A stretch of DNA of 64,000 nt from Dromiciops gliroides. Its lineage: Eukaryota; Chordata; Mammalia; Microbiotheria; Microbiotheriidae. The notes below the pieces were generated by a model, which worked only from the letters and a program-made list of their open reading frames with translations, made no database searches and was not told where the DNA came from. Of the stretch, positions 11,833 to 22,400 are shown piece by piece; position 1 is the first letter of the stretch; each line of letters starts with the position of its first letter. The position numbers and the translations under genes are program-made. The stretch covers positions 302,333,468 to 302,397,467 of the forward strand of contig NC_057861.1 of the NCBI RefSeq assembly GCF_019393635.1, in the 5' to 3' direction.

Positions 11833-12499
11833 CCTTTCATTTTAATAAACTCCTCCTCTACCACCTCATTCTTCTTATAACAACTGAATTCTGTGGAGGT
11901 CAACTTCACAGATACATGGAAAAGGATACATTAAATAAGCAGTGGGCTTAACAGTGAAAGACAAGCCCATGACTTAACTTTTCTACAAAGCTATAGAGAG
12001 ATTAGTTTTTGTGAGAACTGAGCCTAGAATGACTCAATCTTATGGTGGGGTGAGTAAGAATGTATTAATTTTACTTTTCTTATGCTGCCCTGATTAGATA
12101 ATCCAGTCCTTTCTTCTTATTGAATGAAAAAGTAGAAGACAAGAATCAAAATTTTACTAATTTCTGTCACAGGTGCTATTCATCATTCTCTGAACATTTG
12201 GTGCTTACATATTACATATGAATATTCTTTCTCTGGGAACAGTCACATTTTGCTTTTTTATTTTCTATCCATCAGTTCCAGAAATTTACATTATTTTGGG
12301 GGGGAAAACAAATATTTTTGTGTGGAATATAACACCCTTCAAATGATAACAGTCAAGAATTGGTTGTAGTCTATGTGTAGTCAATTAACTGACTAATTAA
12401 TCTACAAGCATTTATTAAGCACCTTGTATGTGCCAGACACTGTACTAAGTGCTGGAGATATAAAAGTCCTTACCTTCCAAGTGTTTATATTGTAGTAAG

Positions 12500-13030
12500 T
12501 AAATGTTCAGTGTTTTGCAAAAAATAGTGAGGAAATTCTCTTTCCCAATGAAATAGTGAATAAATTTCTGTAAAGCATGTTTTATAGTTGTATTCATATA
12601 ATTCTCATGAATGTCATGGGTAGATTGCCAAATACTTCATACATTCTGTCTATTTTGAATTGACTTTTTTTCCATGTCCTTTTAGTTCATTTTATTGTTA
12701 TATAAAGGATATAATTTGTGAATTTTATTTCCTGCTCTTTTATTGATGCCAGTTTCAGTTAATTTTTAATTGATTTGAAGATTGTCAACGTATACCATAT
12801 ATTATCTACAAAATTTGATGACTTTGTTTTCTCTTTGCTTATGTTTTTCCCCTCAATTTTTTTATTGCCTTGTCATTATAGATAACATGTATACCATAAT
12901 ATCATACATCAGTTGTCATAATGGACAACCTTTCTTTAAACTATTCTTATTGGAGATACCTCATTTTTTTTTCTATGACATTTAATGCTGGCTCTTTGTT
13001 CTTAGAAAGATATTAATCAGATATTATACT
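12500..13030 (-). mobile_element. L1 ORF2 fragment, antisense
   Basis: Decayed antisense ORF2 text ('attatctacaaaatttgatg', 'cattatagataacatgtata'), the same region as 4090-4300 and 42830-42960. Confidence 0.65.
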
Positions 13031-13038
13031 GGACTTGA

Positions 13039-13682
13039 TGTGGGATGGAATTAGGGTCAAATTGATTGTGAGTCATCCCAAAAGAATTAGAAGACTCAGT
13101 GACTCAGTTTCCCAAGTTTTATTGCAATACTGTGAGTGAACACAGAGGGATAACCAGAAAAGTGGAAAAGTATCTCTCAAATAGGGGGGAAAAATCATTA
13201 TATTTATAGTATGGATAAATTGAATATCAGTCTCATTATAATAATCTCCACCTTATGGAGTTACAGCAGAGGGTCTATACTAATTTGGAGTTCCTGGGGT
13301 CCTAAGCCAACCCCTGAGGCAGGTACCTTTTTTCCATGGACGTTTGTTTTTGGGGTTTACACATCATAACGTGAATCTGAGGACAAATTTGGATTTTTCT
13401 GAGCGTGTAACTTTTTGATTCCCAAGGCTAGTTTCAAAGTATCTTCATTTATCAGTACAATTTCTAGACCCTGTGAGTGTACCATTGTTATAAGATCTCT
13501 CTGCCTCTTTATGTTCTTGTTATGGATACTGATTAATGTAGGTAGCAAGAACCAGGCCCTGACTTGTTTTCTAAGTCTTAAGTTATCCATTAACTTGGGT
13601 TTGAATCCCTGTTAGAGCTCTGATCTAAATTAGACCTCTGGTCTTAGGGTTTTCTCTTAACCCATTTTTTTCCTCCTATATC
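13039..13682 (-). mobile_element. LTR-like fossil
   Basis: Non-coding block running from TG to CA with an antisense AATAAA-type signal ('agttttattgcaat', 13114). No clear target duplication was seen, so the family and limits are uncertain. Confidence 0.35.
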
Positions 13683-13709
13683 AGATTCATTTTCTTTACT
13701 TGAAAACCT

Positions 13710-14400
13710 TCCCTCCTGAGGTGGAGGCAGGATGGAGGAGAGAAGCCTGAGAGAGTTGCCTGAGCTCTCCCAAGTTTCCCTCAAAAACAACATTAAATCA
13801 AGCCTCTAAATGCATTCAGAATCAGAGACACAAACTTCCAACTTGAGATAATTTAGAAAACTTCAGGAAAGGTCATTTTCACTCTGGCAAAAGGGAAGTA
13901 CAGCATAGCTCAGACAGTGCAGCACAGTACTGAGGGGTCTGGGCAAGTCAGCAGGAAGCCCTTGGCTACATCTGAGCAACTGAGGCCCCTTGATCCTGGC
14001 TTAGCAAGCTGGTGCCAAAGCAGGCCAGTTGTGAGACCCATCAGCACCAACAGAGAGGACAGGCTGCCAGCTGGAGAGCCACCCACAGGACAGGCATGAC
14101 TGGGCCTGGAAATCCCAGTGCCTGGAGCAAGCACAGGAAGCAAGCCCAGGGTGGTGAGAACAAGACATAGTGGCCTCAGAGTAGAAAGCCAGTGACACAG
14201 CCCCTATCCATCAGCACAAGAAGCTTGAAACAGTGACCTTTGTGCCCCAGGAGCAGACCTCAACTTTAAAAAAATAAACTGCATTATGAATAAGAAACAA
14301 AAAGGGCTCTTACCATTGAGAGCTTCTGTGTTGACAGGGAAGAGCTAAACAAACTCAGATGAAGACAATACTCAAAAAACTTAACCTTGCTTGGCTTCTG
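13710..14400 (+). mobile_element. L1/half-L1 5' end (5' UTR into ORF1 start)
   Basis: 'Aggcaggatggaggagag' is like the start of L1 5' UTRs, and 14290-14400 resembles the ORF1 N-terminal text that also appears at 63930-64000 (a phrase like 'gacagggaagagctaaacaa'). No long frame is kept. Confidence 0.55.
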
Positions 14401-14671
14401 TTTGCTCATCCATGAAATGAAGGGCTATAGACTAGATGCTCTCTGGGGTGCTTTCCAGCTACTGCCTGATAATTCTTATGTTGTCTTTTATTCTTTAATT
14501 TATAAACATAATTTGTCTCTGTAGAGCATTAGACACCACACCTCCTCCTGCTGAAAGTTGTAGTTCAAAGAGTACATGACAAAACATAATCCTGGAGAAT
14601 AAACCAAATAGCAAATGAATAGGGAGAGGAGTTGGTGCATGCACCATTTTTATGAGCAGTTCAGAATCTCA

Positions 14672-14930
14672 GAGTATTTGTTGTTCAGTTTTTTCAATTA
14701 TGCCCAACTCTTTGTGACTTCATTTAGGGTTTTCTTGGCAAAGATTCTGAAGCAGTTTGTCATTTCTTTCTCCAGCTCATTTCACAGATAAGGAACTGAA
14801 GCATACAGGGTTAAGTGACTCATCCAGAGTCCCACAGCTAGTAAGTGTTCGATGCCAGATTTGAACTTCTAAAGATGTATTCCTGATTCCAAACCCAGCA
14901 CTTAATCCACTGTGCTACCTAGCTGCCCAT
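14672..14930 (-). repeat. MAR1-type CORE-SINE with RTE/BovB-like tail
   Basis: Antisense copy: the 'gttgttcagttttttcaatt' tail, 'cccaactctttgtgacttc', a CORE-like middle and the tRNA-like head at 14910-14930. Confidence 0.85.
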
Positions 14931-15225
14931 TGTCTCATCTAATAGTTGAGTATAAACAATGAGCCAGAATCTCAAATGGATGATTAGGGAGAAGAGGCAG
15001 TGGAGCTATTTGCAGGGGACTCTTCATTGTACTGGTTTTTTGAGCAAGTGCTTTGCAATCCTCCATTTCCTTAAGGAGGACTTCAGCTGCTGCCAGACTA
15101 CTTTCCCAGCCTTTCTTTCCCCTTTAGGGACTTCAAGGAAACACTGAAAAGCGACCACACTAAGATGAAATTGCCTATTGAGGGACTATCCTGCTGTTAG
15201 AAACACAGCTAACAGCTCAAATAAG

Positions 15226-15681
15226 TGTTACATCTTGAATAATCCAAGTAGGCAGCAAAGTGTGATTGAAGGCTTCTTTAATACATCTTGTCAAAGGTAG
15301 GCACCCTCCTGAATGTGCCAGAGAGTGAAACCAAAGTAAAGCTCTACACAGCTATTTATACACACAGAGGGTCTCTTCCTGACCAATCAAATGGCAGTAT
15401 TTATCATCCTTCTATTTACATACAGTATAGACTTATCAGATTGTACCAGGTTGACCAATCACAGTGCACCAGTTGTCAACCAATCACATTACACCAAGTC
15501 AACCAATCACATTGCAGCAAGGGTCAACTGATCACATTTACTACCCTCCATTTACATACAGTATAGACCAATCGTATTGTACCAGTTTGACCAATCACAT
15601 TGTATGAAATATGATACCAGGTATTAATATATTCTGAGAAAGAGTGTCCTCTCCTCCTTATCAGAATGCTCTCTGTTAACA
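15226..15681 (-). mobile_element. Solo LTR-like fossil with CCAAT-box array
   Basis: Minus-strand order fits an LTR. There are five or six CCAAT boxes (plus-strand 'ccaatca' at about 15382-15595), then TATAAATAG (about 15353-15361) and an ATTAAA signal (about 15279). The ends are TG/CA-like (plus-strand 'tgttacatc' at 15226). The target duplication is imperfect (ATAAG/ATAAC). It is a fossil of unassigned family. Confidence 0.55.
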
Positions 15682-15835
15682 TAACTTATGGACTTTTCAA
15701 AAAACAAAACTTAGGTTGGGGATTTGAAACTAAACACATTCTCTTTCCCTAGGGCTCTGAGAAGAGTCCAAATAAAAGTTTTTTGTTTTTTTTTTCTCTC
15801 ACTGCTATTAGTTTTGGGTTTTTTTTGTTTTGTTT

Positions 15836-15976
15836 TGAGTAAGGCAATTGGGGTTAAGTGACTTGCTCAGGGTCACACAGCTAGTATAAGTGTTAAGTGT
15901 CTGAGGCCGGATTTGAACTCAGGTACTCCTGAATCCAGGGCCAGTGCTCCATCCACTGCGCCATCTAGCTGCCCCC
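15836..15976 (-). repeat. tRNA-derived SINE
   Basis: Antisense copy with the target duplication CTCTCACTGCTATTAG (about 15796 and 15976). Confidence 0.93.
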
Positions 15977-16289
15977 TCTCACTGCTATTAGAATGCACCT
16001 TGTCTTTTTTTATGAAAATTTTGCAAGCATTAGGACATAGGAAGTGTGTACCTTTAATCAAAACTGCCTTTGCACAGCCTGAGGCAATGGCACATTTGTG
16101 TATCTAACAAGGCAAGAAAAGTTTCTTCCTTGATTTAGGACTGTGATAATTACTTCTATGAAATGTCGCCTGACTCTCGGGGAAATACTGTCCTCCTCCC
16201 CCTCCCTCCCTATACCCACTGGTTTTCAGATGAGGTAAATGGAGATCTCTTTCTTTTTTTCTTTGTCAAGTCTCTTTATCTTTCTTTTT

Positions 16290-16957
16290 AGTAACTTGTA
16301 TTTTTCTAATTACATGTAATTACATGTTTACATGTAATTTCTAATTACATGTAAACAGTTTTCAACGTTCATTTTTTATAAGATTTTGAGCTCCCAATAT
16401 TTGTCCCTCTCTTCTCCACCCTCCCAAAGATGGCAAGCAATCTGATATAGGTTATACATGTACAATCATGTTAAACATTTTCACATTAGGCATGTTGTGA
16501 AAGAAGAAATGGAACAAAAGGAAAAAACACACAAAACTCCCCCCCCAAAAAAGTGAAAATAGTATGCTCCAATTTGCATTGACTCCATAGTCCATTCTCT
16601 GGATGTGGAGAGCATATTCCATCTGAAGTCTTTTGGAATTGTCTTTGATTATTGTACTGCCGAGGAGAGCTAAGTCTTTCATAATTGATCATCACACAGT
16701 GTTGATGATATTGTGCACAATGTTCTCTTGGTTCTGCGCAGTTCACTCAGCATCAGTTGATATGTCTTTCCAGGTGTTTTTTTTCCTCAATTGATAGGTA
16801 TACCCTAAATTTCCAATTTTTTGCCACCACAAAAAGTTGCTATACTTTTGTACATATAAGCCCTTCTCTCTTTTTTATGATCTCTTTAGGATATAGACCA
16901 AGGAGTGATATTGCTGCATCAAAGGGTATGTACAGTTTGATTGCCTTTTGTGTACAG
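16290..16957 (-). mobile_element. L1 3' end, antisense, 5'-truncated
   Basis: Minus strand carries the last part of ORF2 (antisense of the 'CCCTTTGATGCAGCAATATC' region at 16905-16925) and a complete 3' UTR ending in 'acatgtaatt' repeats near 16310. Confidence 0.8.
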
Positions 16958-17169
16958 TAATGGAGATCTCTTTCAGCCCCTATAAGGAGACTGGAGCTCC
17001 AGTTCATCTCTACTTTGACAGCATCTTATTGTGTGGTCATGGATAAGTCCTTTAATCCCTCTACACCTTAGTTGCTCATTAGAAACAGGTCAGTGATCTC
17101 CAAGAGATCTAGATCTTCCAGCTCTAATGATCTATGATTCTATATGGGATACAGGAACAGCATCAACTA

Positions 17170-17193
17170 TCTGTGTGTGTACTCTGTCTGTTG

Positions 17194-17260
<67 letters not shown>

Positions 17261-17262
17261 AC
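17170..17262. repeat. Compound (TG)(TCTG)(CT)(CA) microsatellite
   Basis: Successive short runs of TCTG, CT and CA units, directly before a MAR1 copy. Confidence 0.95.
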
Positions 17263-17520
17263 CCTAGATGGCAAAGTAGATGGAGCATGAGCTGGGATTC
17301 AAAAAGACTCATCTTTGTGAATTTAAATTCAATCTTACACTTAGTAGCTGTATGATCTGGACATGTCACTTAACACTGTTTGCCTCAGTTTCCTCATCTG
17401 TAAAATGAGCTAGAGAAGGGAATGACAAACCACTCCAGTATCTTTACCAAGAGAACCCCAAATGGGGTCATAAAGAGTTGGACATGACTGAAATGATTGA
17501 GCAACATATACACATGTTTG
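17262..17520 (+). repeat. MAR1-type CORE-SINE, sense
   Basis: Head 'cctagatggcaaagtagatg', CORE 'tttgcctcagtttcctcatc' and RTE-like tail 'aagagttggacatgactgaa'. Confidence 0.88.
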
Positions 17521-17825
17521 TATATATCCCACTCCATATGCTGACCATGCCACACCCTGGTCACCTTACTATTGTGTTTCCATCTCCCTGCTATTGTTCT
17601 TGCTCTTTGACCTGGCTCCAAACACACTTTTCTATCCCAATACTTCACCAGCGCAGCTGGACATCATCCTGCTGTTTTGTTGTAGGGGTATCATTCCCCT
17701 ACTTCTACTTTATGTTCTAGAAACAGTAAACAAAACACTATTATTATTACATCTAAAAAAAAGGAAAGTGTCAACTGACCACTCCATTAACCAGCCCTGT
17801 GATTTAGAACATCAAAACACTAACC

Positions 17826-17980
17826 AGGGGCAGCTAGATGGCGCAGTGGTTAAAGCACCAGCCCTGGATTCAGGAGTACCTGAGTTCAAATCCGGCCTCA
17901 GACACTTGACACTTACTAGCTGTGTGACCATGGGCAAGTCACTTAACCCCCATTGCCTAAAAAAAAAAAAAAAAAAAAAA
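17826..17980 (+). repeat. tRNA-derived SINE, first of a pair
   Basis: Sense copy with a long A tail. The target repeat AACACTAACCA flanks it, and the second SINE at 17993 uses the same target word. Confidence 0.95.
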
Positions 17981-17992
17981 ACACTAACCAAA

Positions 17993-18150
17993 GGCAGCTA
18001 GATGGTAAAGTGGATAAAGTACCGGCCCTGGATTCAGGAGTACCTGACTTCAAATCCAGCCTCAGACATTTGACACTTACGAGCTGTGTGACCCTGGGCA
18101 AGTCAATTAACCCTCACTGCCCTGCAAAAACAAAACAAAACAAAACAAAA
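17993..18150 (+). repeat. tRNA-derived SINE, second of a pair
   Basis: Sense, more diverged ('ggcagctagatggtaaagtg'), A-rich tail with CAAAA units, flanked by CACTAACCAA on both sides. Confidence 0.93.
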
Positions 18151-18159
18151 ATAAAACCA

Positions 18160-18290
18160 CTAACCAAACCTCCATTAGAATGTAAGCTCCTTGAGGGCAG
18201 GGACTTTCTTTTGTATTTGTAGCCCAGAGTTTGGCCCAGTGCTAAGGCACATAGTCAGCCCTTAAGAAATACTTTTTCCTTCAGTCATTC
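18160..18290 (+). repeat. L2-type LINE 3' end
   Basis: 'Gtaagctccttgagggcagg' is the LINE-2 3' end. A similar remnant lies at 18600-18700. Otherwise 18290-18930 shows no gene. Confidence 0.65.
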
Positions 18291-18936
18291 ATTCTCTTCT
18301 ATAAAATGATGATGGTAATGCCTGTACTCCAGACCTCACTGTTCTTTTGCCATTCAAATAAGATAATGTATGTAAATAACTTTGCAAAGATGAACACAAT
18401 ATTTAAATATTATTGTTGTGCAATCAGGAGAGAGATGCTGATGTTTTTATTTGGAAAATATCTCACAGATGCCTTTGTACAAATGGATGATGACAAAGAG
18501 TGCATCTCTTTAGCATATCACTTCTTTCTGCCTGAGCACTCTACTTGATATTCTACTGACTGGCTAAATATTATACAATACCTCCTTTCTACCCCCATAC
18601 AAGTTCCTTAAGGTAGGGACTGTTGAGCTTTTGGTCTTGTGGTCCAAGTGCCCATAATGCCATGCACATAGCAGGCACCCAGTCAATATTTATTAAATTT
18701 AAATCTCTACTATCCCATCTAAACCAAATAATTCTCTAGTTCTGAAAGTTACAGAGCAGAATTGGATTCTGAGAAGCCATCCTCGACAACAATACCTGAT
18801 TCATTTCAACAAAACATTCACAGCTTTGGGACAAAGATAAATACAGAAATGGATATGTGTGGAATTTCATGAATTTAATCAGCAAATAAATTGAAGTTAG
18901 TAAAGACAATGTTAAAATGTGTTTCTGAACAGTAAT

Positions 18937-18942
18937 TTTATT
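18937..18942 (-). terminator. Candidate polyadenylation signal of SERPINB1
   Basis: AATAAA on the minus strand about 90 bases after the SERPINB1 stop codon. Other AATAAA words occur further on (for example near 18681), so which is used is unknown. Confidence 0.4.
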
Positions 18943-19032
18943 AGGAAAATTCAATATAGCAAATGACCCATGATTTTAAAATTCAGATTGACAAATTGGG
19001 TCTTCTTTACTCAATTTGCATTTCCAGATGTT

Positions 19033-19437
19033 TTATGGAGAAGTAAATCTACCAAAGAATAAGATGTTTCCTGAGAGATTGTGACGGATGAAAAATAGGA
19101 ATGGATGGTCAGCAGTAAATTCTTCTTCAGGCCTCATCGCACAAAGGAATGTAGTGGTTGCAGTGGCAGCTGCTGCCTCAGTGCCCTCTTCATTCACTTC
19201 CACAAAAGACTTGTGGACAATCTTGGAGATAAAGAGATCTCTGTTTCCTGACATACCAGACAGATCAGCCTTACCACTGCTAAACAGATCACACAGACCC
19301 ATTTGTGCTAAATCTGAGTTGAGCTCATAGGTGTTTTCCATCTTGAATTTGGGCAGACGTACATGAACATCAGTGGTACGCATATTATCATGATGTGTCC
19401 ATTCTGTCAACTTCTCCATAGTGAGTTGCTTTTCAAT
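19033..19437 (-). CDS. SERPINB1: SERPINB1 last exon with reactive loop (residues 246-379)
   Basis: 405 bp including stop. Starts [13 protein letters not shown]. The hinge [10 protein letters not shown] is intact. Loop residues run [16 protein letters not shown]. By length against human (TAGIATFCMLMPEENF), the P1 cysteine is kept while P3-P2 are F-L and P1' is Ala. It ends with [10 protein letters not shown] and [10 protein letters not shown]. Confidence 0.96.
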   Translation of the reverse strand: MEKQLTMEKLTEWTHHDNMRTTDVHVRLPKFKMENTYELNSDLAQMGLCDLFSSGKADLSGMSGNRDLFISKIVHKSFVEVNEEGTEAAAATATTTFLCAMRPEEEFTADHPFLFFIRHNLSGNILFFGRFTSP

Positions 19438-22400
19438 CTGAAATTAGAAAGAAGGAGAGAAGACAGAACTTTAACAACTGGATTGCATTTATTGATGAGA
19501 TAGGTGAATTGACAAAATGTTTACAATTATTATAATTTATATGAATGAACTGGTGAGAAGTCACTTCATTCTTTTCCTTCCATTTCCAATCCCACCTCCA
19601 ACACTGATACCTTTATGAGAACTATGTTCTTATCTAGCAGGTTGGCTGGGTATGACAGAACAAAGATGAATTTCCCGTACTAGTAGTCCAACTGAGGTCA
19701 TATGATCTGTACACTCGACCAATATTTACTGAGCTCTTATCATGTCCAAATTCCTGTACTTGTGGTTATAAAGCCTATGTTCACAGAATTAGTGTTTCAA
19801 GTTAGAAGGCTCCTTAGAAATCACCCAGTCCAAAGCCTCATTTTAAATATAAGGAAATGGAATGCTAAAGCAATAACTGACTTCTTGTATATATTGATTG
19901 CCTTCCCAGTAAGAAAATGTTACTTAAGAATAGCAACCATTTCTTTTTTCTGGATTTTTCTCTACATCCCTAGGGCTTGAACACAGTCCCTGGCACAAAG
20001 TAAATGCTTAATAAATGATTGCTGATTGCTTGTTCAAGGAGACATGCTAGCAAGGAGCAAAACTAGGTTCTGGGATACCAATTCCATTGATTTTTGTTCC
20101 ATAACAGGCCTCAGGCCTGATCTGTGGAAGAATAAACTTAAAGGAATGGAAGAATCTTCTTCCTCTGCTTGTCACTGAGTTCAATCCCATGGCTTGTCAC
20201 TTAAAAGATATCATGTGATGGCTTGAACTTTGCCAGAGGAAAAATATAACCATTATCTTCATTGGCATCACCACACATTGTAACATTTTTTTCTTTGTTT
20301 TTCTGTTTACCTAAATTCAGAGGGTGTTGTAGCTGTGTCTCTGTCTCTGTCTCTCTGTATGAAGTTCTAATAACAAAAATTTCAAAATCAATAAATGGAA
20401 CTGAGCCAATTTGTTTTAGGCTCTTTCCAAAACCATAAAACTTAAATGTGTCAACGTAAAAGTAAATCTGTAAGCACAGCCCAAGAGCCTTTGCATTACT
20501 GGATACATCTTATAGACAAGTTTCTCTTATTGGGTAGCTCTGATAGCAACTTCAAGAGAGTTATGAGTAAGAGTAAATATGTTCATAGGGCAGCTAGGTA
20601 GAGCACCCAGCTTGGAATCAGAAAGAATCATCTTTGTGGGTTCAAATCTAGTCAAGTGTGACCCTGGGCAAGTCACTTAACCATGTTTGCCTCAGTTTCC
20701 TCATCTGTAAAATGAGTTAGAAAAGAAAATGGCAAACTACTCCAGGATCTTTCTCAAGAAAATCTGAAATGGGGTCATGAAGAGTCAGACACAACTGAAA
20801 AATAACTAAACAACAACAACAGCAACAAATATGTTCATGGAGTCTCATTGATTTTACTTATAGTATGAAGAAATCTGCTTTTGCCCTACAAGCTGGAGTT
20901 TAGTGCTATGTGAAAAATCACCATGTCCAAAGAAAGATTATTGACATCCAAAGTGTCTAAGGTACCTCTTGCAGGCCAGTAGAATCATCCTCAATATCAT
21001 TTGGCAGCAGAATGATCATGCTCAGGTCTTTGTCCTTGTAAGGAAGTTCTAGTACTTGGCACTTGAGAGCCTCGATGTAACCATAGCGCAGTTTCTTTTT
21101 CTGATACATCATTTTCACGGATTTTTTTTCTCTCTGAACATTCAGAAACATACAAAAAAGACAACCCAGAATAACATATGTAGAATTTTTTTTAAAAAGC
21201 ACACACACACACACACACACATATTATCCTTTGTAAAAAGGCTATTTATTATACTCCCTCCTGCTCACCTTGTTTAATCTAAATGGTGCATCAGTAGTAT
21301 GTGCTTCATCAAATTTATCTTCCCAATTTCCTTTAAAATAGATGGCATTCACCAGCACAAGTTTAGTCAGGCTGTCTACTGCACCTGAAGCCAACAGCTC
21401 TGGAATTTTACCTGAAAAGTGAGTGAGGTGATTTATTAATTCATATATTAAAGCACCAAATTTAAACTAATCAAAATTGTAATATAACCAAATTGAGCAA
21501 TACTTGACTTTTGACTTTTAACATGTGTGAACCAATCCCATACAGTCATGAAGAGCACTACATTAGAAAAACTGTGTCTAGAATGCTTACACACTAACTC
21601 AGAAATTGGGCTATACAACTAAGTATGATGCATAAACCACAAAGAAAGGAAGTCACATGCAACACAAATCCATAGCCAACAGGATAGAACAAGCAAGTTC
21701 AAGTGGATCTAGACATCTGTCAATTAACAATGGACATGACATTACAGGTGGCAATTATTCATTTAAATAAAATCATTCCTTGACAGAGTTCTGGTTAGTT
21801 TTTGTTTGTTTGTTTGTTTGTTTGTTTTGTTTTTTGGTGGGGTTTTTTTTTTTGTTTTTTGTTTTTTTTTCTGGGGCAATGAGGGTTAGGTGACTTGCCC
21901 AGGGTCACACAGCTAGTAAGTGTCAAGTGTCTGAGGTCAGATTTGAACTCAGGTCCTTCTAAATCCAGGACTGGTGCTTCATCCACTGTACCACCTAAAT
22001 CGCCCGACAGAGTTCTTTTAAGTTACTAGAGTCAATCACCTCTTTAAAGTGTATGAAATAGAATAGTGAGAATATGAAAGGCTTTTATTTTACCTCCAAA
22101 AGGCAAATTTTTTTTTCCTACACAAACACAGTATATGGTCAAGGAGTGATGGTAATTTAAAGAATTTTTATGATATATTTTAGGCATTTATTCTCCTGGT
22201 AAAATCTGGCTATTTTTGGAGATATATTATTTCTTTCTGAAGTTTACAATCCCATTGAAGGAACCAGGAAAGCAATATTATAAATCAATACAGAATGTGA
22301 AAAATCAATACATACACTCTACTTAGACTCAAGAAGACCCATAATATTCATATTGATGAGTTACAAAAATATGTTAAGTGTTTTGAAGTCATTTGAAGCC

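Noticed and set aside
17826-17900. tRNA gene from the SINE head
   Set aside because: Only A/B-box-like SINE heads are present, repeated two dozen times with A-rich tails and target duplications; no cloverleaf tRNA gene is supported.
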